Shown in pieces: positions 11,284-26,269 of a DNA stretch of 64,000 bases. The notes under the pieces were generated by a model that saw nothing but the letters and a program-made list of their open reading frames with translations, ran no database searches and was not told the DNA's origin. Source of the DNA: Ifrita kowaldi (lineage: Eukaryota > Chordata > Aves > Passeriformes > Cinclosomatidae); contig VZRS01007674.1 of assembly GCA_013398055.1 (NCBI GenBank), positions 1,254,470 to 1,318,469 of the forward strand, given 5' to 3'. How positions within the stretch are numbered: the stretch's first letter is position 1; each line of letters opens with the position of its first letter. The position numbers were made by a program, and so were the translations under genes.

Positions 11284-14200
11284 ATTTCATTGGATTTTAC
11301 CTTTCATAGAGAATATTTTTGTCCTTTATGGCAAAACAGAAATTTTTGGCACCTGATTCTTCCCATGTCACATATATATGCCTGGAATTGTTTCACTGTA
11401 CATGAGGGGCTCACTACATTTCAAGGGCTGTGATTGTACTTTGTGTCTATCATAGGCTGAGCTATGCAGGAGTGCAATGGTTTCAGGCAGTCTCTTCCTC
11501 AAGAAGAATCAGGCACTCCCAGAGAGCAGAAAAACGTTGTCACCTGGCTCCTGCTCACTTTGTTCATCCTCTGCATGTGTCCCAGCTATTGATAGCGAGG
11601 TCTAGAAAAGAAAAGGAAGAAGAGAATTGACTTTCTTTTCTCTCAAAGTACAACACAAAACTGCTGCATGATCTATCTCAGATCTCAGGAAACACACCAA
11701 CAGGACAGCAATTAACAAAGCAACTGGGTAGCTAAAGAGCAGCTCAAAACTGATTCATCATCACCACAAGGTCTGAATATTTCTAAATCCATCTTGAATA
11801 AATTCCAGATTTCTTTTTAGTGTGTGACAATTAAAATCTATATTTTCAAACAGAAGAGATTTTCACCTTCTGTTAAAAGCAAGTAGTGAAAAACACCCAC
11901 CAGCTAAAAAACACTTTGTTTGATTCAAAGTGTTACCCTGTGTTAATAGCCAGGAGTTTTTACAAGAGCAGTGTTAATTCCTGAGTAACGCCAGAAAAAA
12001 ATGGACACAGTCCATTTGAATTAAGTCTATTTATATTAGCCTATCACAGGAAGGGAAATTCTGATACTAATCTATAAGCTCTCACTAATCTGCTTTTACA
12101 TTAAGTATGATTAATTGAGTTATCTCTTCTTTAATAATTCACCCAACTACATTAATCAACTTTTTATTAATAGAAAAGGTAATCAGGATTTTTTTAATCA
12201 AGATAAAGGTCATCTAGACTAAAAGCATAATTATGTTTACTAAGAAACTCTTTTGTTAGACAAAATATTTGGCTAGTTCAATCAAAATTCAAATTATACC
12301 ACCATGGAGAAAGAAAAGACAGTACTTAACAGCTAAATATTCCAGGATTGTACAGACAATTTATTTTGGAAGATCTCACTCTCAAAGTTCAGTCTCATGC
12401 GTCATGGATTATATTGCTGTGTATTATTCACAATGGCATCTTAAGTCTGTGAGCAAATCTTCCCAAAGATTCAGCGCTTGGCCAGCTGAATGCATGATCC
12501 TCATATTTTTCCTGTACCCACTATGTATGCCTATATGTCCTATACCTACCAAACACTAATTCTCTTGGAATTTCTCTCTCTGGTCATGGCCACCGCACAA
12601 AAATACAGTATAAATTTTTAAATATTAGCAGCCTCCTCACCCAGAAGCTGCAGGGTGCTTTCCCACAAGAGGGTGAAGGTGGTGTGTACCACTCACCTTT
12701 CTTGGTGGTGCAGGAACACCACCTTACAGCAGAAACTCACCTCTGCACTTGTGTTATTCACTGCATGAGACCTTGATTTTGTCTTCCAGTTGGTGTTTAA
12801 TGTGCCCAGTGTAAGCAGGCTGTGGCCTTGGTAGCAGCTCAGTCCTGTGTGTGTCACAGCACGTCGTTTCTTGTCATGCGGGTTCCTCTACCTCGGCACA
12901 TCACAGCAGCAGACCCGGGCTTTTCTTGAGTTTCTGCAGCTATCTCATGGCCTCTCCTGCAGAAATCAGTTCCACATGATTAATTTCAACATAGTTGTCC
13001 TTTTTTCTGTATACTTCTTACCAAAATAAATAAAGAGATCAGGGAAAAAATACGTGTTTCCATGAAAGTTAGATATCCTTCTTCATTTTCTCTCCAAGCC
13101 CTTCAGGCTTTCAAATGCTTAAGAGGTGAGGTTATACTTGAGAGCAGAGCAAGGTCTTTCTGGATTCTGGGCTTTTTAATTTTAAAACTGAACTTTGGCA
13201 TCTTAGAGCAGTATAGAAATGTTTTTCGCAATCTATATGGATAGTTCAAAAGAGAGGGAACATATTAGAAAGACAACTTGCCTGCCACATTTACAATAAT
13301 AATTAGGCTAACTGCTGAGCCAAGAATCAAAGAGTAAAATTTCATTCCTCAAGCCCCATATTCCTCTTCCTGTGGCACTTGAAGAGCAAAACTCTGGAGA
13401 GAAAGGGAAAGGAAAGGATTTGCTTCCGGGCATCCACAAGCTGACAAGCCAGAGCAGCACAGCTTCCAGCTTGATCTTAAACCCTGCTGGGAACTATGAA
13501 ATTCTTACTGCTCTGACTCTTCTGTGAAGCCAGATCTGATGGGAATTCTCAAAGCACATCTGCCAGGCTGGGCCCAGCAAGGAAGAGGAGAAGAGTAGTC
13601 TGTTTTTATAGGCTGGCTTCACTGCCAACTTCTACATCTGCTTGCCTCTCCATTTCTGTCCCTTCATCCTTGCCATCTCCTTTTTCTCCCTCCTGATTTA
13701 TCACTTCAAATATCAGCCCCAGCACGCCTGCACTGAGCCACACCTGTAACTGCTTTACTACATTTATTAGTCTCTTTGGAAACAGTTCAACTTCAACAGA
13801 CTGTTTAAATATGCCTTTTGACAGAGCATGATCTTGGGCACAATTAAAAAGTGAGAAAATTTTCCTTCAGTGGGAACCTGTCTCCCTGTAACCACTACAG
13901 CACCTGTTTAGGTAGTTTGTTAAGTATTCATTGGAAAAGGAACTGAACTCCAGTCCTTCCCTCCACAGGCCTCCAGTTACCAGTCTGTAATGACTCCTCC
14001 TAAGCTGCCAGGAAGCCAGTCCATGCCACAGGAACCATGTAAGTGGAGCTTATCAAGCATCATCTCAAAAACACAAGCAACCTAGCAGTTATTTCAGTCT
14101 AGACTGGGGATATGAGTCTACTCAGGCAGAGTTGGGAACTCCCAAATCCAGCTGGGAAGTCAGTAGTGAGCAATTTCTGTACTACGCATTTGGGCAACAC

Positions 14201-17200
14201 TTTGCAATTAATTCAGCCTCCCTCCAATTACATTATGACTCTTTGAAATCAATAAATCTGAGACAGAGGGAGACAGAGATGCTGTTTTACACAAAGAAAT
14301 CTTAGTTTGTGTAAGGACTCTAGGTGGTATAGGAACGCTGGCTTTTTTGTTCATCATGTTCTTGGGGCTGTATGTTTTCACTGATCCCATACCAAATGTC
14401 ACCATGATCAGGAAAAAGCTACCAGCAACGTTCACACCTAAAACATCAGTGTGGAAGGCAACATCCCTGACACGAGGTGAGACACAACAACTGTGGCCGT
14501 CAAAACCAATGTCTGGATGTCAGCTGACACACTGGATGGTGGGAGAGGACATGTGGGCTAAGCCCAGAACAGTCTGCAAATAGTTAAATATACCTAGGGA
14601 ATGAAAATGCAGCCTATACTTAGATGTTTGTGTAAAACATATTTAAAAGATTTTACAGTTTGATGGCATGTAACATTCACTTTGGCAGCTTAGCAAAACT
14701 GCTGGGTTTTTAGGGATGAGGACAGATCTTTGCAGTCAATACAGAATGCATTATCCTACCACACACCATTTTCTCCCCCTGGTTTGCTGCTCTTTTCTTA
14801 GAGCTAAATATCCATCTTTATCTTAGCTATTATTTATAGACCTGTAAGGAGCCAGAACTGACCTTTTCTATAAATATTCTATTACTAATAATTCTGGATT
14901 TAGTTTTAAGATTTACTTCTCTGGCAGATATGGCTCAGTTCAGTTGAGAAAAGAGGAAAATTGAAAATCAGTCCTAGATAAGGACTGAGTTGTAGGAAAT
15001 ACAGACTGAACATGAACCTGGAAATGACATTGGCAAATGAAACACATTTGCCAGGTCTCCTCACTGAAGTATCCCCTTTGTTAAGGATTAATTATGACAA
15101 ATTTGTGTTTGCTGAAACTCTCCTTTGCAACATAAATCCAGGAAGGACAATTTAGTCAGACAGAGCAATTTGTAGTACATTCAATTCTGGAATATTTTCT
15201 ATACTCAGAATTTACTTTATTCTGCCATATGTAAATCTTGGCTCATGTAAATTAACAAATAGAACATTTTTCATTTGATATATATGATAAACAGGTGATT
15301 CCTTACGTTAAGCAGTCGTGGTTTTGGGGTTTATTTTGCCATTTTTTTGCCTTTTTTGGTGCTTTTTTAAGGAAACAAACTCTATTCTACTTTTAAGTCT
15401 TTACACAACAAAAAGGGGATTTTTGAGAAATTTTTCTTGGGGATTACAAGGATCTAAACAGTATTTCTCTCTGTTCTGGAAAGAAGAGCTACATGTATCA
15501 GTCCTTCTTCCTTCTGTGGTTGGACGTAGGATAAAGTAATACTTATTCAGCCTTTTGGACACAACTTTTTATCCCTTATTCCTGATGCTTTACATCACCA
15601 CACCTTCTTCAATGCTGGTCCATCTCACTGGCCCAAGAGGGGATTAAGCAGGCTCCACCAGGGATGAGAAGCAAAAAGAAGAAATCTGTCCCAGATGATG
15701 TTAATGGCAAAATTCCTGCTGTCTTCCAGAGAGATCCAAGATCTCACCAGCATTATTTTTCCAAGCTCTCCTGAGTTGTCCAGTGGAATTCATCTGTTTT
15801 GAGCTGGTCTAAGCCAACACACAGGCTGGTCTAAACTCTCACAATCCTGAGGAAAACAAAGAGCTACCACCTCAAGGCATAACATTTGACCATAAATCAG
15901 GCCCAAATTTTCCTCTGATTCCTGCAAATTTAATTCAGATATAAAACCACAAGAGTGCTGCTTGATCTCAAATATTAACTGTGCTGGGAAGCCCAGAAAT
16001 ATTGGCCTGCTCTGCATGTGAGCTGATTGAACTAACATTGCATTTTACCACCTAGAAAAGCAGCAGGACTCGAAAGAAAAACACGTTGGCAATTCAAAGA
16101 AAATATTTAAAAAGTGCACCAGGATTTTCAGCAAGAGAGATGAATAATTCTTCTTGCACCACGAGAGGTTAGTAATTGGTAGAACTTTCAAGTTAAGCAA
16201 AGATTTTTAAAAATGAACACTTCTGCTATTCTGTTTAGAGTCTGGTAACAGGCAAAGTGCCGTTATACCTCAGAGCTGTGAGCCCATATAAGATTGTTAG
16301 CATGAAACAGCCTTCGTCTACCTTTGAAAAACTGCAGGTGATACTGTGGTCTTTCCTGATTTCAAGTCACAGGAAATTCAGGGTTATTTTTTATTTTAAG
16401 TTGACACTGTTACCTAACGTAATCACTTATCTCAGGAACTCCATACTGATGGCAGAAACAGGTCAGATTATCTGTTGTCAGTAATGTTCATTGAGTTCTA
16501 TCTCCCTATAATCCAGGCTTTCGACAGCTTTGACTTGTGTGTATCTGATTGTTTTATGTAACACTTGGCAAACCTAATTTAAAACCACAGACTTCTTGTA
16601 AACCCAATATTGCTCAGATGTCACTGAGTAACCAGATGACCAAGTCTTGTATTTAATACTGTATTCTGAGACCTGAAAGGATGGTATTGTAAAAATCAGA
16701 CAAAAAATATCTGTAATTTCATTTGCATTAAAAATGGAAACACTAATGCGGCAATGCTGCCACCCTTTCTCATAGTAGTTGCCACCATAAATTGCATTTG
16801 TGTTTTCTTCTATGTGGCTCCCTGGATAAACCACACCACAGGTTCTTGCTTATGCTGTTTAAACATTGGTTTTACTCTTGTACATGCATTTAAGTCTTTG
16901 TAACTTCTGGACCAAGTGAATGGTTGGAGATAGTAATTCCCACCTTCACCTCTCAGTCTCATCATAGTTTGGGCAAAACCATTTGGGTAGCCCTCCTTTA
17001 ATACATCCATGATGGAAAAAGAAAACCAAAGAAGAGATCTTTCCAATAATGCAAGTTCAGAGGGTAAAAAGCCACCACAACTTCCTAAATCAAAGTTGTT
17101 TGTAGTGTTGCATTGCCTGTGCTCTCTGGAGCATCCCAAGCTTCAGAATGGATGCACTTCAGGCATCTCAAGGGCAGTCAAAGGGCCACTGCCTGGGCAG

Positions 17201-20200
17201 TTAGAAATCACAGCGAGGTTTTCATTCCAACTTCCTTTAGCAGGCTTTTGGTCACTCAAATTGCTTTTTTCTGTAATTTTTGCTAAGAATTTTATATTAC
17301 TTGTATGTAAGTGTACATTCTATATTTTTATGTTAATTGTGAAATAGATACAGAAAGTACGAAGATTTCGTTCATGTCACTTTTCTGAGGACAAAGGTAG
17401 ACACTCTACAATCTTTGAACACCTATGCTTATGTAGGTTACAATCTAGCTGTCCTTTTTCCCTTCAACTTTTGCAAAGATGTAACCTGTTGAAAGCTATT
17501 TTGTACTGCTAGACTGTTCTGAATTTAAGTTCCCCCGACTTAACAACTTATTTGCATATTGCTTTCACACTTTGATTCATTAAAATACAAATTCAGCCCT
17601 CAACATAGAAACTTGAGCTTTCCAAAGAAAATGCGTGAAGAGTCTTAAATTATGAATGTAAAAACCTTATTCATAGTGCCACTGGTGTGATTCACTTTCT
17701 ATTCCCAAATGCTTTCTTTAATCCAGAACTTCTGAGTTGAGAAAGTTCTGTTAGGATGAAACAAAAATTTCTCCAGAACTGTGTATTCCATGACTGAAAC
17801 TATGAAACATCATATTTATGGAGATCACAGGTCAAAATACACACCTTTGTATTCAGTGTAACTGCTTCAATACTTACATGAAAATGGGGAACAGTAATGG
17901 ATATGGCCCTTTCCTGTGATGTGACCTGCTGGGAGGTTTCAGACCACACCTGGGCAGTGCACGATGGCAGTGTCAGTGCCTCAGGCTCACTCACAGCATC
18001 CTGAGAGGGTTCCTGCACACTGCTTAACTTGCACAGGCATTCCTCCTCCCCAGGGCACAGCTGCAAACTGCTCCAACTCACAGAGAACAAGTCGTGGTCT
18101 GCTCCAGGCGAAGCCTAAGTCTTGTGTCCTTGCTCTTCTTTACTTTCCTAGTAAGACCAAAAGTAATAATAAAATACCATGTATCCTGAACATTCCAAAC
18201 CCATTAAGTCATCAGTTACAAAGAGTGAAATCTCTTTTTTTAAAATAAAGGTATTTCTTTTACTTTGTTTCAGCCAGCCTTGCAGAACCCAGCATAAAAA
18301 GAAAACACACACAGAGTGCAGCTATTCTCTGAGGACCCAGTTACGTGCAAATAAATTCCCTTTGTGTTTATGTGTGTGTTTACAAACATTGAGAGCCAAC
18401 TTTTCAGTATGAACTTCCAGTTCTGTCTGTTGTAAATTAAAAGATGAACAAAAGCTTACAGCCATATTTTATAATCTGTATTACTAATATCAATGATAAA
18501 TAGTTAAGAACAAGCTCAACTAACTGAATCTATCTCAACATGAAACTCAGTTTTACAATTCAGAGAAAAAGAAAAAAAACCAGACTGCTGCAATAATAAA
18601 TTCTTCTTATAACTCCTACTATCTTCCTGTGGATCCATAACATTTTCCTACACATACTTTACTGCAGTAGCTAGTAGTCCATTTTACCACGTAAATCTTG
18701 ACTTACAACAGGCATTAAGGCTTCTTTCCAGGGAGCTGATGCATTGTTTCCTCCCAGGGCCAGTACTGCCTCAGAGCTGTTGCTGAATTGTCCTCTGGAG
18801 ATGCTGCTTCGTGCTCTGAGCTGAACCACAGATCCTCGAGTGCTACTATTACCAAATCTGAAACAAGAATTCTGTGGGGGGCAGAGAAAGGTATCATGTA
18901 TTGGCAAAGAGCTTTTGGCAGACAGGTTTTGAGCCCAACCACACAAGTGACAACCAGTATGCTGTACCTCACAGTCACAAAGCACAAACCATGGAGCAGT
19001 TTCCTAAAGCACCACTGGCGCTGGAGGTAGCAGCTCCCAGACAATGCCCGGGAAGGGGCACTGTGGTGTGAGATGGGCACTACCACACCACTTTTGTTCT
19101 GGCACATTTATCTCAGGGTAGAGAGGGAGGGACCTCAGCGAGTTCAGTGGAACGTTGAAGGCAACTCTCTTAGGCTGACATGATGATTAATGCCTGTGCT
19201 GGCCACAACAGATTCACACTTAATTTACACCTGTGTAAACAACTGGAGACACAGCCCGAAGGATCTGGTCCTACTGGAGCGTAACTTTGGCAGGTTTGTA
19301 CTGATGTCAGTGGGAGCATGCAGCAGTCAGGTCCTGTTTTAATAAGTGTGTCTCTAAGCCCCTGGAAAGTTTGCTTTAAAAAAACCAACAAGGCAGCCTG
19401 TCTATCATTTATTGACACTGTGAGATTCTCTTAGCCACCCACACAGAGGCTAAAGCTGTATTTCAGCTTGGAGAGAAAATTATGTGCCTTTCCAAAATCC
19501 TTGCCTTTTTATTCAGCATGCTATAAATAGATAATCTACAGGAGTCTGTTGTAATCTCGCTTTGTTTTTAAAACGAATCCAAGGACCCAAACTTGAGAGC
19601 ATGTGTCTTGATTTACACTCCCTCCAAGGTATCTGATAACCTGCGGTTCAGACCCCTCTCCTTGGTCTGTCTGGGCAATATGAGCTGAGCTCTCAGTCCT
19701 GCCCCGTCCTCCTGGCTGAATTCACACCTATCATCCACCTTCAGCCTCTCACCACCAGCAATGGCAAAACAACTGGGAAACTTTCTGCCTCTGACTTTCA
19801 AATATTCACCTCTGTGTTTTTCCTTGAAGCCGTGGTACCGCTTTTGTGCTGCTTCTGCCTTGGCCCTCGCCTGTCAGATCAATGCATTCTTTAAGGAAAG
19901 CTTCACTGCCCAGATGATGAACAGGCATCATAAAATTGTTATATTTGACAATTCTTATTACAGGTTTTATATGGTGGCTACATTTCTGCCACAAAAAAAG
20001 ACTCAGAAGACTTTTCCTGATGTACAGCCTTTCCAACAAGAGGAGGAATGTAATTAAAGTCTACTTTCTAGAAGTCTCTGCTTTGTTCAAGGATGAATCC
20101 AGACCTCATTCCTCACATTCCCTTAGTTTTATGGTAATTGTGAATAAAGTGAAGTGAGCTGCAAATATCTTTACAATTGTTTTATATTACTTGGATAGAT

Positions 20201-23200
20201 AATTATCTGGTTGTGCCAACAAATGCATACTTAGCCTTCAACCAGTGAAAGAAATTATATGCATTTCTAGACATAATTGTGTGCAGATGAAAGACCAAGA
20301 ATAAATTCTGAGAGCCAAACTGAGATCTCTTTCAAAAATCAAGAACTTAACTCTTCTCTTAACTCTCAAGATCAAATTTTAGGAGAAAAAGCTTTAGATT
20401 TTCATTTCAGTGTGATTCGATAAAATTTTGAGGCTGAGAATTCTGCAGTTAGTGGGGAGGGAAAAATTTTCCCTTCCTAGTGAACACCACTCAGGACTGT
20501 AGCTTAGCCCCTTGGAAATACCATAGTTTGCCCTTGGTGCAGTACAAAGAATATGGCTCTTCTCCACAAGAACAGGTGGGATAGTTTCTGTCTATCATCT
20601 AGTAATCATTGTGGTATGTAGGAATGAAAATTCAGCACACAGTTAAATCCAAGTACTCTCATTTTAGTTTTCCATACTTTCCCATACTCATCTCTCAGGA
20701 ATTCAGGGGAGGGTGAAAGAGGCAAAAAATCCACGGTCTCTGATGCATGAAATGCCACCATATAGTTAAAGTATTTCCCCAGGTGCTCCTAGTTTACAGA
20801 TTAGGGGATATCCCATATAGACACCACAGTGGCACTGCAACAGGACAGTTCTCAGTGCTGCTCATCACTGACCCAGCCTATCGCTGAGTTATATCTCCCT
20901 GCTTCACCTGTGGAAAACTGCTACTCCAAGTATAAGGGACTTAGAACCGCAATTCTGCTACTAAAAATTACGTGACCCAGATATTTGTATCATCACAGCA
21001 AAATGTGCTAAATGTCTTGAAATGTCAGTGAGCAGGGGTACACACTCTTTTTTCTGTTTGAGTAATAATCATATCTGCATGCTCACCTATGGTATTAATA
21101 ATCAATAAAAGGCATCTTTTTAGGGAGTTTCTCACAAAAGTTTTTTCATCTCTTGTTTCTAAAGAGAGAGAAAATCATCTCCTGCACTGTCTTGACACAT
21201 CCGTGTTCTGGTAAGACAAATAAGTGAAACAACAGAAAATAAGACTTAGCTTAAAATATTTTCAGTGACCAAATCACATTTTAGGTGAAAAATTCTTCTG
21301 TGTGGCAACATATGGATTTTCCCTCAAGTGGATATGATATTTCAATGTACTAGGTGCTATATGAATAGACAAATTCATATTAAAATCTTATTTCTTGACC
21401 TGTCACCCAAAGAAAAAAAGTGTCATGCAAAATTTTCATTGTACTCAAAATACAGCCACCTAGGTGGAGAGAAGGATGCAAAAAATTCCAGCCCATGGCT
21501 TGTTTATGACAGTCAATGAGCAGTGCTGGGTAATGAATTATTCTGTGTGACTCGGCAGGGTGAGAAAAGCCAGGGCTCACTGCGAGGCAGGGCTGCCGAA
21601 TTATCTCCTCTCACTTGTCACAGTCACCACCTGGAGATGTGACATCCCCAAACTCATTTGCACACAATCCTCTCCCATGGCCCCTTCTAGCAGCCATGGA
21701 GCACCTGTTTCCCTGCCACCTCGGGTGAAGTGTGGGTTTTCTGTCATTTAGTCATTTCTTCTCCTCCAAGGCCAGTGGTACACGTGTTTTGAAGAGAAGC
21801 ATTCCTGCTAGATACAGGGAGGATTTATGACACAAATTGGGCTGCTGTGCTCCCAAGTGGGGAAAACAACCCACCTAAGCTACAGAGCAGCAGAGACAGG
21901 TTCTAGGCAGTAGAAGAGAGAGAAGATTTACATGTAGGAGTTCCTTTTCCAGTTTGTTAAGGTCTTGTAGTATGTCTTCCCATCTTTAACGTGGAAGTTA
22001 TCATATACCTGTTGTTAATTTGAAGTAAAATTACTTAATGCATAACTTAAGAATATCTAATCCAACCTAACGGTTGTGAGGTGGGGTTTTTTTTGCAGTG
22101 AGCCTCCAACAAGCACGATCATTCAAACAGGAGGTTTCTTGCCCATCACTGTCTGCATTCAGTTTAAACAGGATGAGATTACAGAAAATCACCAGAGATT
22201 GCTCAGTGCAGACAGCTCTGCTTTTTACCAAGAGTTTCATGGTGTGCTATGGCTGCAAACTGGCATGTGTGTACATGCTTCACATTGCTCCAGTCACACC
22301 AGTGAATTTATGGCAAGGATCAATTTAGGTTGACATGTCTAATGCAAGAGAAAGTCCAAAGCATTGGAAAAAATGAAGAATGTCCATTTTAGGGACAGTA
22401 TTGTTTTACTTATTAAATTATCTCTGTTAAAGCAATATCACTGACATAGTAAAAAGCTGGAGATCAGGAGCCTTGAGAGATCTTCTAATTCCTAATCATT
22501 GCCCTCAGCAACTGTGTATAATATATCAATTTTATCCCATGTGGAGAATCATTACCCTTTGACTCTGAATTTGCAGAAGAGAATTTAAAAGCTGCAGTCT
22601 GTTTCCCACATGATAGAAGACTAAATATTTCCACTAAGATTGCCTAGTCTGAGTGATATTTTTTGTCACTGCATTATAAAAATAATAAAATATTGGGAAC
22701 TTTTAATGTTTCACAGTGCTGAATCCATTCCTTCTGGATTTACTGAGGCATCCCAGAACCTTTCATAGTCTTCCAGTCACACAACACAGAATAGTTGGTC
22801 TTCCTGTGCATATCTTAAAACATTATTCACAGCTATGTTTGGACACACATTTTAAGACTGCTGTAGACAGGGCTGGCTGTAGCTGCCTGTGGCTGCGATG
22901 TGGGTGGGAGACTGTGCAGAGACATTTATCACAAGAGGAAATTCTCCCCTTTCTTTTTAGTTCCACTATTTTTCCTTAGATGTATATAGGATGCATGAAA
23001 GGTGCTGTAGTTAAAGCATCTTTAGTGCTCAAAATCCCAGCAGTACCAAGCATGTCCCCACCCGACAGGCTCAGAAACACAGCCCCAGCTCCCATGCTAA
23101 GGCTGTATTGTGCAGCACAACCTGCAATGGCAGTTCCCTTGTCCCCATGTCCCTGGGCTTTGAGGGCCCAGAGATCCTAATAAATACTTGGGAAAAATAA

Positions 23201-26200
23201 AAATAACAACAGTAACAAACCATGAAAGGTCTAACAGTAAACTAGTTTGCTACGAGACCTCTGTATTGCTAATTTTTGAAGACTTCATGTGGTCAGTACC
23301 AAAACTTTGGAGGATGTTCTATACACCCTCTGGGAGACCCCTGTGACAAAATCTGTGTAGCATCCTGTACCTCTTTATAAAGCAATTAATTCATAGCCTA
23401 AGCTAGAACCAACTTCAAGAGAACAATTTCAAGACATCAGTCGTGGCACCTTATCAAGTCCTATCCAGTTCTACTGAGGTTCACACAATAGTGAATTACC
23501 ACAATGATTATTCAGCCTTTGTTCACACTGGTCATAGTTTCCTGATAGTTGTAACTTGGTTGCTGGAAGCAAACAGCTGCGTTTTTTGGACATCTTTTAC
23601 AGGCATACTAAAATCATCCTTCCTCAAGAGAGATCTTAGGCCATAGGTACACACTTGATGGCTAAATGGGAAATTCCCTCTTTAACATCCAAAGATGTCA
23701 CTGTCACACCACTTGTAACAATGGTTGAAAAAAACCCAGCAAATTACATACCTGCAAAGAGCAGCTTTTTGTCATATACACATTATTAGAAAACAAAATA
23801 TGGAGGATATTGGATGTCAGTTACAGCTGGCCAACCAGATGGATTTCTACCACATCAAATTTCTTGCCTGTTTAGCTTCCATGGAGGCAACTGGGAAAAA
23901 ACATACTGAGGTCCTGGGAAATAGCTCCAGACAGCTCTGCTTACACATTTCAACCTTGATCTACAGAGAAAAAGAGCACCTGAAAATTAAAATGTTAACC
24001 AGACATTCACTGTTAGGACCTTTTCTCTACTTTTTTGTTAAATAGCTCTGGAAAGCTCAAGCAAAGACAGAAGAAGCAGCCCTTTCTCTCTCTCTCTGCC
24101 TGCCCAGCAGCAAGTCCTTGGGGCTCTGCACCGGAAAGATGTCCCCAGCTGCAGTGTGGTTGCTCCAGGATCCTCCTGACCCCCTCAGTCTCCCACAGCC
24201 TGTTTGCTCTTAAACATCTAGTGAAGTGATTCATATGAGTGGTAAACCTCCCTCCCCCATTAGGAAAAGCTGTGAGATGTAAAATGACCAGGAACCTGCC
24301 CAACAAAAACGAATCAATGGTTAATTGAGCTTGCACTGAAAAGGAAGCAATTAATCAATTCCAGCAAGCACATTTATTTACAGTAGATTATGAAGGCAAA
24401 GCAATCTGTCAGGCTGTGCTTTCTGACTGTCTGTTGGGATTTGCCTTCAGACTTACCTCTGTGTGTTTCAAAACATTGCAGCTGTGATAATGAAAATAGC
24501 AAATAAGCAACAAGAGAAAACGGTGTCACAGGAACACTCTTTATGAAGGAAGCACATGGATGAAGCTATAGTTTATCTAGCACTTGGCACTTGAGCCTTT
24601 TGTGCAAGAGTTCTTCCTCACACATTGCTTTCAGCCTTGCTTCAACTTAGCACACGCTGAGCAGCAGGACCTGAGCCAAAGCAGAGGCTCAGCTCCCTGC
24701 AGAGACCCCGGGGTGCCCAGCTCCTCACCCACTGGGATGCGTGAGACAGCGTGAAGGGGTTTAAAGCCCAGGGAAGATGTGCTTTTCCACAGCAAGGCAT
24801 AACTTTTTTGAGAAAGTATTCATTGGTTTTGCATAAATGCAGGCTAGTGACAACATTCCAATGAAATGAGAGGTTATGAAATTCACATAATTTCTGTGAG
24901 TGACTTTTGTGAGTCATTGCTATCAAGTAAGCAAAAAGTATTCAGGCAGCGTCTGTCCAACCGATTTTCAATAGCTATTGAAAATTGTTTATCACAATTA
25001 AGGTTATCTGTGAACTTCTTCCTTCTGACAGAAGTAAACCATGCAGAGTTCAGACTTCCCAGAATTCAACTTCAGCACGGAAGCTCCTTCCCAAATCCAC
25101 ATCTGAGACAATGACAGCAGGTCTGTTCCAAAGCACCCAGCTACGGCTCTGTGAAAACACAAGATACAATAGAATATGAAGGCATTTTTTGATTTAAAGA
25201 CAAGAATGTGGGCTGTGTACAATTCTAACCTCTCTTTACATTGATTTTATGCTTTTGTAACCTCTCTCTTTCAAAGGGTAAATGTCTTTAAAATACTAAA
25301 CATGTACTTGTAAGAACAATGATTTTTTAAAGGGTGGCATGACATTAACCTAATCTTTCCTGTTTAATCAGCAGACAGAGCAAATGGGATATAACATGAC
25401 TGTCCACATTCTCTGTGGCTTGAGCTCAGAAAGAAAGCTGATATGGAACATGTTGGTGGAGGGGGAAAAAGGGAAACAAGGCTTTCTATGCATAAAGCAC
25501 AGCTCTCTTATCAGGATGATTAAAGCCATTTACAGTAAAATAACAGCCTTCCAGATCCTCCCAACATCCTGAACTCATTCTGCTGTTCTGGGGTAATTAG
25601 ATGGGTTTCAAATGTTGTAAAATATAAACCTGTTTATGGAAAAATGTTCTGCTAATCAAGATGTCTTGGTTTATTTGGTACAAGATTTCATTTCTATTCT
25701 TTCTAACATCTGTAATATAAAGAAGCCAATGGAGTTTTGCAAAAACACAACAAAAATCTCTGCAACTCCAGCTTGCTACAGGTTAAACCAAAACATCAAA
25801 GAGAAAATTCTGTAAGAAGCATGCAAAGATAAAGTGGCTGTCAAGGATGCAAGGAAAATGAGAGTTGTGTTTGAATTCTCATTTTAGGGAGTGGGAATAT
25901 GCCTCTGTGTGTGTGTGCACACAACTGGGGTCAGGTCTTCTAGGACAGGTTTGAGGAGTGAGCAAAAATCTCCTGTAGCCCTGCAAAGAGTTCTGATGTT
26001 TTAAAACAAAGTTTGAAAAAGAGGAGATAGCAGAGCTTCCAGCAGCACAGTTTTTAGATCTCTCCATTTATTTTGTTTTCCTTACAAGTCAGAGTTTCCA
26101 AGTAAAATTTTCTGGTGGCTATTCAGTTTCTCTTACCAGTTTTCTTTTTCCAGGTTTTCCTTGTCCTTTGAGGCACCTAATTGTTGGCCGATGGCTATTG

Positions 26201-26269
26201 ATTATAGTCACATTTTGCCTATTCCATCACTCATTTCACTGTCCCAAACCTCTTTGCAAATGCAATCTA

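Larger units (their letters stand above)
9531..26269. other. Long non-coding stretch with scattered AT-rich motif clusters
   Basis: No exon of a known protein was recognised. Apart from the CTCAT and TA repeats listed separately, there is a FOX/octamer cluster near 10080-10140, an AT-rich block with TAATTA-like words at 12060-12250, a short (TC)n at 24084-24098, and an AT-rich block rich in TTAAT/TTAATTG words at 24300-24560. Open frames up to 132 codons show no protein-family features and are treated as chance. Confidence 0.55.
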
